The position numbers and the translations under genes are program-made. This document shows positions 1 through 9,985 of a stretch of DNA of 64,000 nucleotides, one piece after another. A model generated the notes under the pieces. The model was not told the DNA's origin, did no database searches, and saw only the letters and a list, made by a program, of their open reading frames with translations. Source of the stretch: an uncultured Clostridium sp. (GTDB lineage: Bacteria; Bacillota; Clostridia; Clostridiales; Clostridiaceae). Each line of letters begins with the position of its first letter. Position 1 is the first letter of the stretch. The stretch covers positions 1 through 64,000 of the forward strand of contig NZ_CAMQZG010000015.1 of NCBI RefSeq assembly GCF_947039605.1. Reading direction: 5' to 3'.

Positions 1-4
1 TACA

Positions 5-355
5 ATGGCACTCGCTATAGAAGGTGAACTTTTACTTACAGAAATCGCTAATTATAAAATAAATAGAGAAATTAGTAGAATCTTATTTGATATTTATGTG
101 GAAAATATTTTAGAAAATACAAACTTCAAAAAAGTAAAAGTCTTATATGCTGATAACATAAAAAAAACTTATAGACATGATGAGCTTAGAGGACTTGTAA
201 AAGGACATATTGTAGATAATGCTCGAGAACTTTATAGTAATGGTATAGGTCATTTAAATGACTTCACACTATATGTCTGTGATGATAAATCTTGTGTAAA
301 AGTTACAATTTACGACCCAAAAGAGGTTTTAAGTATAGTTGAATATGATGATTAA
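5..355 (+). CDS. hypothetical protein
   Basis: Intact ORF of 116 aa followed by a hairpin terminator at about 362-391; no family recognised. Confidence 0.6.
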   Translation: MALAIEGELLLTEIANYKINREISRILFDIYVENILENTNFKKVKVLYADNIKKTYRHDELRGLVKGHIVDNARELYSNGIGHLNDFTLYVCDDKSCVKVTIYDPKEVLSIVEYDD

Positions 356-361
356 ATAAAC

Positions 362-391
362 AAGCCCCTAGCATTTTTTTTGCTAGAGGCT
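362..391 (+). terminator. Rho-independent terminator
   Basis: AAGCCCCTAGCA-T8-GCTAGAGGCTT hairpin just after the ORF at 5-355. Confidence 0.7.
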
Positions 392-555
392 TATCTTTAT
401 TTCTTCTTTGAACAATAACTATGTATTTATAATTGGTCCAATCTGTTTAAAAAATTTCTGGATCTATTTTTTTAGAAATTAAAATATCTATTATATCTAA
501 CATTAATAATCGCCTAATTTTAATTAATCTCAAATAATATATATTCTAAAAGCTT

Positions 556-747
556 TTATAATACTTCTTTAACTCTAACAACTATTCCACTATCAAGCAT
601 CACTTTTATTCCATGATGATGATTTGGAGATTTTGTAAGTATTCTTCCAACTATCCCTTCTGTAAGTTTACCTGTTCTTTGATCTTGTTTTTGAACACCT
701 CTTACTTTTCCACCTATTTTTATGTTTACTCTATTTGTTCCATCCAT
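556..747 (-). CDS. YwbE family protein (DUF2196)
   Basis: 63 aa; motif GGKVRGVQKQDQRTGKLTEGIVGRILTKSPNHHHGIKVMLDSGIVVRVKE typical of YwbE. Confidence 0.9.
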   Translation of the reverse strand: MDGTNRVNIKIGGKVRGVQKQDQRTGKLTEGIVGRILTKSPNHHHGIKVMLDSGIVVRVKEVL

Positions 748-972
748 TATTTGTTACCTCATTTCTTTTTGTTACATTAATTTTACACTTTAATCTCACC
801 AATATCCACCATAACTTCATCCTATATCTTCTACCTCTCCTTCAATAGCATATCTAGCAAATTTTTTAATATAAAAAAATCTATAAAACTACCTTAAAAA
901 GCAAACATTTCCACCTAAATACTCATACTATAATACTAACTATTCAAACTCATTTAAATAAGGGAGGTTAAT

Positions 973-1638
973 ATGGCAACAGCTAAACAAGTATTAAAAA
1001 AAGCTAGAAAACTTATAGGAACTCCATACGCATGGGGTGGTAACAATCCTACTACTGGATTTGATTGCTCTGGATATGTTAATTATATTTTCAAAGCAGT
1101 TGGAATAAATGTAGGTAGAACTACTTATGACCAAATTAAAAAAGGTGAAAAAATTAATAACAAGGCAGACCTTTTACCTGGAGATTTAATATTCTTTATG
1201 GATAAAAATAATTCTCCTTATCATGTTGTTATTTATACTGGAAACAATAATATGATTGAATCTCCTAGAACTGGCCTTAATGTTCGTGAGAGAAATCTTT
1301 ATAGATGGGATGGCGTAGCTAGAAGAGTTCTTGATTCAAATGCAGTAATTGCGCCTCCTATAGATAATAAAATTCCAGCTCCACAGCCACCTCTACCTAC
1401 AAAAACTTTTTTAAGAGTAGTCTGTGGTAGTTTTGAAAGAAAAGATAAAGCTCTCAAAAGACAAGCTGAAATTAAAAAAGTTGGTTTTGATACTTTTCTT
1501 CTTGCATATAAAAAGGATGGTACTACTTACTTTAGAGTAATCTGTGGAAGTTTTAACTCTAGAATTAAAGCTAATGAAAGACAATCTAAACTTAAAGAAA
1601 AAGGGCTGGATACTTTTTTGTTTACTTATAATCCATAA
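973..1638 (+). CDS. NlpC/P60 family hydrolase with two C-terminal SPOR-like repeats
   Basis: GTPYAWGGNNPTTGFDCSGYV (catalytic Cys), YHVVIYTG (His); two related 'FxRVxCGSFxxRxKAxxRQxxxKxxGxDTFL' repeats; GGGAGG RBS upstream. Confidence 0.88.
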   Translation: MATAKQVLKKARKLIGTPYAWGGNNPTTGFDCSGYVNYIFKAVGINVGRTTYDQIKKGEKINNKADLLPGDLIFFMDKNNSPYHVVIYTGNNNMIESPRTGLNVRERNLYRWDGVARRVLDSNAVIAPPIDNKIPAPQPPLPTKTFLRVVCGSFERKDKALKRQAEIKKVGFDTFLLAYKKDGTTYFRVICGSFNSRIKANERQSKLKEKGLDTFLFTYNP

Positions 1639-1675
1639 AGGTATAGAGGTAACTATTTTAGTTACCTCTATGCAT

Positions 1676-2965
1676 TTAAATATAATTCCCGATTTTAACA
1701 TCTAATAATACTGTTGCATTTACAAACACTGACCTATCTTCACATAAATTATAATATACATCCTCTACTAAACCATTTACTGCCACTTTGCTTCCCGCAA
1801 CAAAATTTTCTGATAAAACTACAAACTCTGTAAAATATATTTTATAGTTAGCTGCATGTACCCCTTGTTCCTCTTCATTTGCAGTATAGTTGAGTATTAT
1901 ATTTATAAAACCACTAACAATCAACTTATATCCTGTGATTTTTTGACCTTCCTGAGATATTCCTTTTCCTGTCTCAATAATATGACACCCTTTAATAATA
2001 GCTTCTCCTCTTACTTCATTTACACTTTCTATATCTGGTTTACATTTTGGAAGTTCTAATTTTGATTCTAAACTAACTTGTTTAAATGATGATATTCTTG
2101 ATTTTATAGCATTTATTACTTGTGTATACTCAAAATCCTTTTTTCCACATTCTCCATTTTGCAACATATACTGAAATTTAACATTTCCTCTATTTTCTAT
2201 AATGCCAGTACAATTGGTATCTATAACTTCTACTTTATACTCAATTATTAAAATTTCTATTGGGTCTAAACCATTTATTTTCACACCATTTTCTATATCT
2301 ACAGAATGGATAACTTCATTATTAACTTTAAAACTTCCTTCTATAAATTTAGTGCTATTATCTAAATTATCCTTAAAAATAATAGAATCTGCCCCTAAAG
2401 TTCCATCATTTAGCAATGTTACCTTGTAAGTGATTGTGTCACTTAACCCTGCCTCTTTTAAATCTGCTTCCTTTGATATATATAAACTTGCTTTATTTAC
2501 ATATGTTTCTACTACTTCACTCTTACTCTTACACCATCTAATAATAAATTCTATAGGTAATTTAAACTTAGCATTTCCAATTGCATGACTTTCTACAATT
2601 CTAGTATCATCCGAAAGAATTTCCACTTCAAAAACTATAATTTTAGTTTCTCCAATCTCTAAATCACCTATTTCTACCCCCGAGAGAATATTACCTTCTT
2701 TAAAAGGAATATTATTTATTTTTAATGTTCCTTTTATAAATCCTATCCCACCTCTAAACTCCTCATATATAATTATCTCTTCAAGCTTTATATCACCTAT
2801 ATTGCTTGCAATAATCTTATACTCAACTACATCATCTATTACAGTCCATTCACTACTAACTAAATTTTCTAACTTTAAATTAGCTCCTACCGCCATTTTC
2901 ACTTCATTATTTTTATTATTTAATGTTTTTATTATTTCATCTATTGAACTATCTTTTTTAAACAT
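1676..2965 (-). CDS. DUF11-repeat protein with C-terminal SPOCS (DUF3794) domain
   Basis: DUF11-type repeats (ITYKVTLLNDGTLGADSIIFKDNL..) and a C-terminal 'LPKCKPDIESVNEV...GQKITGYKLIVSGFIN' SPOCS-like region; paralogous to 44416-48930. Confidence 0.8.
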   Translation of the reverse strand: MFKKDSSIDEIIKTLNNKNNEVKMAVGANLKLENLVSSEWTVIDDVVEYKIIASNIGDIKLEEIIIYEEFRGGIGFIKGTLKINNIPFKEGNILSGVEIGDLEIGETKIIVFEVEILSDDTRIVESHAIGNAKFKLPIEFIIRWCKSKSEVVETYVNKASLYISKEADLKEAGLSDTITYKVTLLNDGTLGADSIIFKDNLDNSTKFIEGSFKVNNEVIHSVDIENGVKINGLDPIEILIIEYKVEVIDTNCTGIIENRGNVKFQYMLQNGECGKKDFEYTQVINAIKSRISSFKQVSLESKLELPKCKPDIESVNEVRGEAIIKGCHIIETGKGISQEGQKITGYKLIVSGFINIILNYTANEEEQGVHAANYKIYFTEFVVLSENFVAGSKVAVNGLVEDVYYNLCEDRSVFVNATVLLDVKIGNYI

Positions 2966-3177
2966 ATAAATTCACCACTTTATCGCCTTTTTTTATTTCA
3001 TAATATAATATGCCTACTATCCTTATTTTGATATATTTTTCTATTTACTCATAAATTTTATTACTATATTATGTATACTTATTTAAATTAATATGAAACA
3101 TATACCATTTAAGGGATTTATTTATTATAATAAAATTATAGTTATGAAAATATTTACAAAAGGGGATTGAGAGACAT

Positions 3178-4548
3178 ATGAAAAACATGAAAATTAACTT
3201 TAATATAGGAATTAACTCTACTACGGACATGACTTTAAAAGTGAAATTATTTATTGAAGATATACCAGCTATGGAAGTTTTACATCTTTTTAGAAGTAAA
3301 TCAAAAGTATTAGATATACAAAGCAAAGTTGAATATAAAGAAGATAAAGATTTTATACATTTCAAAATAAATGGTGCAAAATCTTTTGAATTAGAATATG
3401 CAGTACAGGTTGGATTCCTTGCAAAGCATGGTGCTTATGGTCTAGTTACAAAAGATATGGTTGCATTTGCTGGTGAACAAGCACTTTTACTTCCATTTGA
3501 AACTTTAAATCTTGCTAGCAACAAAAACAAATTAGGTTTCGACCTTAAAATTTCTTATGATTTTGATACTTATGAGAATGCTATTGTTCCTTATAAAAAT
3601 GGAACTGAAAGTTCTCTTTTTGCAAGTATTTGGGGTAATATGTTTGAAGTTATGAAGTCTTCTTATGTTTTCACAAAAGTTGATACTCATAATATAAATA
3701 ATAACTTTAAATTGCACACAAACTTTAAAGTTGATGATGTTACAAAAAACAATTTAAATAAAATCTATGCTTATTATGCTGATTTATTTAAAACTGAAAT
3801 AGAGCTTAATTTAACATCACTACAAACAGAATTTGCACAAAAGCTATTTGCTGGAAGTAGTAAATCAAATATTTGTGCTACATTTGATTTTACAAATAAA
3901 AGAGATTACCAATTAATTTCACATAGAATGTTCCATGCATTTATGGACACAAGACTTAATCATTCAGTATTCCATATGCCACCTAACCTTTGGGTTACAG
4001 AAGGTCTAGCTTCTTTATATGAGCATAAAGCCCTAGAAGTTTTAGATACTGATTTTAAGAATGCTTATGATATTTCATTTGATGAAGAGCTTAAAAAACT
4101 TTATAGAACTTACCTTTACTCAATAAGTAAAAATGAGAAACTTTATAGCTTCCCACCATTACTTGAAGGTAACCTACAAAGTAATGCTTTAATTGAATAT
4201 CTTCACTACACAAAGTCACCTCTTCTTATAAAATTCTTTGAAGATGCTAGTCTTTTAGATGGTGAGAATCAATTTATAAACTACTTATTATCACTTGAAA
4301 CACTTGAAAACTTCTCACAACCAGATATGTTTAAGAATATTCTTACAGAAAACTTAAATGATATAACAATCAAATATATCTTTGGCGCAGAAAAACTTCA
4401 CCTTGATATAGACCCTACTGGGGATGTTGAAAAAATAAGAGAAGAACTTACAGAGTTTGAAAGAGTTATGAGTACTTGGTTTGAGCTTGATAAAGTAAAA
4501 AATGATAGCAGTGTTACTGATGAAGATTTAAAATTATTCAGTAACTAA
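3178..4548 (+). CDS. gluzincin/M61-like protein with degenerate zinc motif
   Basis: ISHRMFHAFMD...PNLWVTEGLASLYEH resembles HExxH...W(x)TEG of M61/M1-type peptidases, but has HRMFH. Confidence 0.5.
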   Translation: MKNMKINFNIGINSTTDMTLKVKLFIEDIPAMEVLHLFRSKSKVLDIQSKVEYKEDKDFIHFKINGAKSFELEYAVQVGFLAKHGAYGLVTKDMVAFAGEQALLLPFETLNLASNKNKLGFDLKISYDFDTYENAIVPYKNGTESSLFASIWGNMFEVMKSSYVFTKVDTHNINNNFKLHTNFKVDDVTKNNLNKIYAYYADLFKTEIELNLTSLQTEFAQKLFAGSSKSNICATFDFTNKRDYQLISHRMFHAFMDTRLNHSVFHMPPNLWVTEGLASLYEHKALEVLDTDFKNAYDISFDEELKKLYRTYLYSISKNEKLYSFPPLLEGNLQSNALIEYLHYTKSPLLIKFFEDASLLDGENQFINYLLSLETLENFSQPDMFKNILTENLNDITIKYIFGAEKLHLDIDPTGDVEKIREELTEFERVMSTWFELDKVKNDSSVTDEDLKLFSN

Positions 4549-4556
4549 TATAAAAA

Positions 4557-4595
4557 AATGCCCTATTAAAATATAATTTTAATAGGGTATTTTCT
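4557..4595 (+). terminator. Rho-independent terminator
   Basis: CCCTATTAAAA-TATA-ATTTTAATAGGG followed by a T-rich tract. Confidence 0.75.
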
Positions 4596-4700
4596 TTTTC
4601 TAAAATTTTTCTAAAAAACTTTTAATAACTTGGAATAATATTCTTTATTTGTGCATATAACTATAAATGATACCCATATTTTATATAATTAGGAGTTTTT

Positions 4701-5432
4701 ATGATTAAAAAGAAATTATTAACCATTTTATTAACTATGACAACATGCTTTACTTTATTTATTGGATGTTCAACATCTGAAAAAGTTGTTCAAACAAATA
4801 TTAATAATACTACAAATGAAGAAATTCTAGAAAAGGAAATTATAAAATTAGATATAAATGAAATTTTAAATCTACTAGATTCAGGAAAAGATATTTTAAT
4901 TAATCAAATTGGAAATTTCATAAGACCCGATGAATCAGAAATGCGTTTTACTAAAGGTGATAAAGATGTACTTGAAGCTGAAACTAAAATAGTAGTAAAT
5001 TTATATTCTGCTGGTATTTTAAGCACACCTGCTACGATACAGGATAAAGCTAGTGAAAGTGTATATGCCTCTAAGTTTAATCTTGGTGATATTAAGCTCG
5101 ATTATACAATCAAATTTGATAGAGAACTTCATACTATTATAACCTCTATAGTGGTTCTTAATGATAATTTAATAAAAATTGATTTAGATGACTTTAAATG
5201 GAATATGTCTAAAGAAGTTGCTATTTCTGTTTTTAATGAACTTTTTGATATTCATAATGCTGATGATTTATATGACTCATTTTTAGCATCTATAAATGAA
5301 TCTAAAATTAATTCAGAAGATTGGCTTCTTGACCAAACATTTTCTATTAACTCACCTGACAATAATGGTAGTGGTCTTGTAACTTTTGGTGAAAATAATG
5401 TCACTTTCACTTATGAATCTGATATACCTTAA
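4701..5432 (+). CDS. putative lipoprotein, unknown function
   Basis: Signal peptide with lipobox (TLFIGCST); no domain recognised. Confidence 0.7.
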   Translation: MIKKKLLTILLTMTTCFTLFIGCSTSEKVVQTNINNTTNEEILEKEIIKLDINEILNLLDSGKDILINQIGNFIRPDESEMRFTKGDKDVLEAETKIVVNLYSAGILSTPATIQDKASESVYASKFNLGDIKLDYTIKFDRELHTIITSIVVLNDNLIKIDLDDFKWNMSKEVAISVFNELFDIHNADDLYDSFLASINESKINSEDWLLDQTFSINSPDNNGSGLVTFGENNVTFTYESDIP

Positions 5433-5444
5433 ACTTAACATAAT

Positions 5445-5533
5445 AAAAAAATGGCTATTTCAAACTACTCGGTTAACTCTACTACATAGATAATTTATCT
5501 TAGTAGCTAACCCACTTTGAAATAGCCATTTTT
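5445..5533. terminator. long bidirectional foldback between convergent genes
   Basis: AAAATGGCTATTTCAAA ... TTTGAAATAGCCATTTT outer stem, plus inner GGTTA/TAACC and CTACTA/TAGTAG stems. Confidence 0.65.
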
Positions 5534-5550
5534 ATTTTATAATTAATATC

Positions 5551-6873
5551 TTACCCCATTGAATCCCAAGGTGTAAGTTTTATTTTTTCTGCATTTAACA
5601 TTTCAAGTTGTTCTTTTGTTAGATACTTTTTATTTATTACAATATGATATACATAGTCATTAAGCCATCTATCACTCATTACAAAGTATCCTTTATCTCC
5701 AGGCTTTTCACCCCAACTATTCTCAACTTTCCATCTATTAGGCTCACCATCTACAAGGTTAACCCCTGTTATTGTCATAGCATGAGCTGTTACAGCTTCA
5801 AAGTATCTTAATCTATCAGTTTTTGACATCTTAAAGTTAACATCAAATAACCCTTTATAATCAAATAATTTTGATTCAAGGAATCCTTCATCTCTTGACA
5901 TACCTTGCAGAACATCTGCTCCAAACCAAGTAACTTCTTTATCTTTTATTTGATTTAATAGTACTTCTTTAAATTCTTTTAAGTCAAGATTTAAGAAACT
6001 AACATCTTGTCCACCTATAACATTCTTTTCAAATGGTATGCAGTAAGTTTTATTAAACTCTTTATCTGGTGCATTTATTATAACAACATATTCATCTAAA
6101 TCTCTACCAATATATTTTTCATAAAAATCTTTTGGTGTAATCTCTAAATCTTGAATATATTCATCTGCTTCATTTCTAAATTCAAGGTCAAATTTGTGAG
6201 GTGGTTCTCCAAATGCATATGCACACATTCTATATACTTCATTAAGCATTTTTCTCACTGTTTTATCTATGCTTTCACTAGCTTGTCCATCTTCTATCAT
6301 AGCTCTTAGATTCATACCATCTTTTCTAAGTTTTAATCCAAGTATTTGAGTAAACTCTTTTGTTCCCTCACTAGCTTTTGTTTCTGGCATTGCATACTTT
6401 GGAACCATTCCATACTTTTTAATTAAAGCTGCTGAATTATCCCATTGTCCACCATCTTCATTACAATTTTTGAATAAGAAGTTTACAATTCTGCTATCAA
6501 GTGGCTCATTTGCTGTTTCTATTACAAAGTTATAAAAAGCATTAGCCTTTTCAAATCTATCCCAAAATGATAAATAATTTTGTGAAAATTCAAAATTTTT
6601 AACATTGTGCTTAACCGCAAAATCATGTCTTAATGTATTAAGAGTTGCAAATAACCAACATCTTCCGCTCTGTTTTTGATTTGAAACTTCACCTGTTTTA
6701 ATTTCTATTGAAAAGTTTCTAGCAAGTTTTTTTGCTATAACCTTATTATTCTTACATGTATCATTTATACCATTATTCATTACTGCATTTTTTATTATTT
6801 TTGAATTTGGTACTTCTTTTAATTTCTCATGGTATTTTTTTATATCATTTATATTTATTTCTCTTTCCATCAT
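5551..6873 (-). CDS. pepC: C1 family aminopeptidase C / bleomycin hydrolase-like
   Basis: NQKQSGRCWLFATLN (catalytic Cys), HAMTITGV (His), KVENSWGEKPGDKGYFVMSD (Asn). Confidence 0.93.
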   Translation of the reverse strand: MMEREININDIKKYHEKLKEVPNSKIIKNAVMNNGINDTCKNNKVIAKKLARNFSIEIKTGEVSNQKQSGRCWLFATLNTLRHDFAVKHNVKNFEFSQNYLSFWDRFEKANAFYNFVIETANEPLDSRIVNFLFKNCNEDGGQWDNSAALIKKYGMVPKYAMPETKASEGTKEFTQILGLKLRKDGMNLRAMIEDGQASESIDKTVRKMLNEVYRMCAYAFGEPPHKFDLEFRNEADEYIQDLEITPKDFYEKYIGRDLDEYVVIINAPDKEFNKTYCIPFEKNVIGGQDVSFLNLDLKEFKEVLLNQIKDKEVTWFGADVLQGMSRDEGFLESKLFDYKGLFDVNFKMSKTDRLRYFEAVTAHAMTITGVNLVDGEPNRWKVENSWGEKPGDKGYFVMSDRWLNDYVYHIVINKKYLTKEQLEMLNAEKIKLTPWDSMG

Positions 6874-7425
6874 TTACATCTCCCTTGTATACTATCTCTT
6901 TCTCTAGAGATAATCATTCTCATTTGTTATTTTTATTCTATCACTAGAATATCTTAGTATCAAGCACTAACTTTTACCTATTCTTTTGAAAAATCAATAA
7001 ATTTTTATAAATTTATAGATAATTTCTCTAAAATCTATATTTTTATTAGTAAAATCCAACTAAAAATTTATTAATTCAATATAAAAAGCGCTAAAGCTAT
7101 CTTTTTAAGTTGCATATTCTACTTATGAACATTCCCATAAACCCAAATAATTTCACATCAAAGAATGTAAGTCCTATTGCAAGTTCTAAAAATAAAAAAA
7201 TATCTTAATACTTGACGAGGATGTTATAATTATTATATATAATGAAACTATTATCTTTAAAAGTTTCTATTATTTAAATAAGTTATAATTACATATAAGT
7301 TTAGGTGCTTTTTAAAACATAAATCTTTACTTTATTTGTTAAAAAGTTAAGCATAAAACACTTTTATATTTTTATATAAACAGTTTTATGTTAAGCAAAA
7401 CTTAATTTTAAAAATGAAAGGATGA

Positions 7426-8535
<1,110 letters not shown>

Positions 8536-8541
8536 TAAACT

Positions 8542-8580
8542 TAAAAAGTGTATGCCAGAATTTTGGCATACACTTTTTTT
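8542..8580 (+). terminator. Rho-independent terminator of mnmA
   Basis: AAAAAGTGTATGCC-agaatttt-GGCATACACTTTTTTT. Confidence 0.85.
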
Positions 8581-8640
8581 AGTAAAAAACTCATAAAAAA
8601 TGATAAATTTAAATACCTCTTCTATGAGCGTTCCTTTTAT

Positions 8641-9018
8641 TTAATCTACATATATTTTAATTTTCACTTTTCCATTATTATCATCTGATTTATAAATAAT
8701 AGGATTTCTTAGCTGACCAGTTTCTATATCTTTAAGTAGTTTCTTAAAATCATAATTTCTAAAGTCAAAACCTTCTTTTCCTATCTTAGTTATATTATCC
8801 TCTGGAATAATACTTGCAATTCCACTAAACATTTTAAGCAGCGCAAGTGGTAATGAAAAGTCCTGATGAATATTCTCTTTCTCCATATCAATAAATACTT
8901 TAAGCTTTGTATATTTTTTAATCTCTGCCATATAATTATTTTCTTCTATAACTTCTACTATTTCTGCTTCGATAACTTCAATATCCTTATCTAAATCTAT
9001 CTTACTCTTCTTATTCAT
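8641..9018 (-). CDS. hypothetical protein
   Basis: Intact 125-aa ORF with acidic N-terminus; no family recognised. Confidence 0.6.
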   Translation of the reverse strand: MNKKSKIDLDKDIEVIEAEIVEVIEENNYMAEIKKYTKLKVFIDMEKENIHQDFSLPLALLKMFSGIASIIPEDNITKIGKEGFDFRNYDFKKLLKDIETGQLRNPIIYKSDDNNGKVKIKIYVD

Positions 9019-9182
9019 TTTTTCACCATCCTATAATTTACTTCTTAATTTTATTATAGTCTTATATATATTTTTTTCTATACTTATACAAAAGTTTAAT
9101 ATAAAAAGACTGTATTAATATTTAACTTACTAATACAGTCTTATAGTTTTACCTTCTGATTCACATTTCCACAAATCTTATT

Positions 9183-9890
9183 TTAAAACATATTTATATT
9201 TTCATTTATAAAGTCCTTTTGATTTTCTAAATAGCTTACAAGTGGTTTTATATTATTTATACTTGAATCTCCTAAAGCTTTTTTATATTCATCTAAGCTA
9301 TCTCCATTCATATATTGAAGCGGTAATTTATTTTCTAATAATTGTTTTAAATATATAAAACGTCCTATTCTTCCATTACCATCTTGGAATGGATGTATCT
9401 GCTCAAACTCTAAATGAAACTTTGCAAGATTTTCTGATGTAACTATTTCTGATTTATTATAATCATCTATTATTACGCTAAGTTTATCTTCAACTTCTAA
9501 TGGACTTGCTGTTTCAAAATTTGCTCCTAAAATCTTATTTGCATACTTTTTAAATACTCCTGCAAGACCTAAATCGTAAAGCCTTGTTCTATACATAAGA
9601 CTACCATGCCATTCTTTTATCATTTCTAATGTTAGCTTTTTTCCTAATGTTTCAATAACCATATCAAATGTATAAAAAGAATTTACAGTTTCTTGAACAT
9701 CATCTAAAGTATGCGTTCCTGTCACTATATTCTTTTCCATTAACATTTGCAAAGCCTCTGTTGTAAATGTGCTTCCCTCTATCTTATTAGAATGATATAT
9801 ATAATCATATTTTAATATCTCATTTAAAGAATTGTGTATTCCCTTTGTTTCTATTAATATTTGTAAAAATCTTTCATAATCATATTTCAT
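9183..9890 (-). CDS. Fic family protein, class II-like (N-terminal inhibitory motif)
   Basis: HPFQDGNGRIGR matches HPFxDGNGRxxR; SNKIEG matches the (S/T)xxxE(G/N) inhibitory motif. Confidence 0.93.
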   Translation of the reverse strand: MKYDYERFLQILIETKGIHNSLNEILKYDYIYHSNKIEGSTFTTEALQMLMEKNIVTGTHTLDDVQETVNSFYTFDMVIETLGKKLTLEMIKEWHGSLMYRTRLYDLGLAGVFKKYANKILGANFETASPLEVEDKLSVIIDDYNKSEIVTSENLAKFHLEFEQIHPFQDGNGRIGRFIYLKQLLENKLPLQYMNGDSLDEYKKALGDSSINNIKPLVSYLENQKDFINENINMF

Positions 9891-9907
9891 AAAATTCTCC
9901 TAATCAC

Positions 9908-9958
9908 TTCTGTTTATATACATAATTATATATTATCAATATTAACATATAAACAGAA
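9908..9958. promoter_or_regulatory. perfect 12-bp inverted repeat upstream of fic
   Basis: TTCTGTTTATAT (9908-9919) and ATATAAACAGAA (9947-9958), 27-bp spacer. Confidence 0.5.
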
Positions 9959-9985
9959 ATTTAATCATTGACTCTATTATTTTAA

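Noticed and set aside
1411-1701. 96-aa minus-strand ORF from the ORF track
   Set aside because: Antisense to the SPOR repeats of the 973-1638 gene; low-complexity Ser/Phe/Lys-rich translation typical of antisense AT-rich DNA
7346-7405. Imperfect inverted repeat (TTAAGCATAAAAC...GTTTTATGTTAAGC) upstream of mnmA
   Set aside because: Imperfect and AT-rich; could be a leader hairpin or chance. No known riboswitch landmark seen
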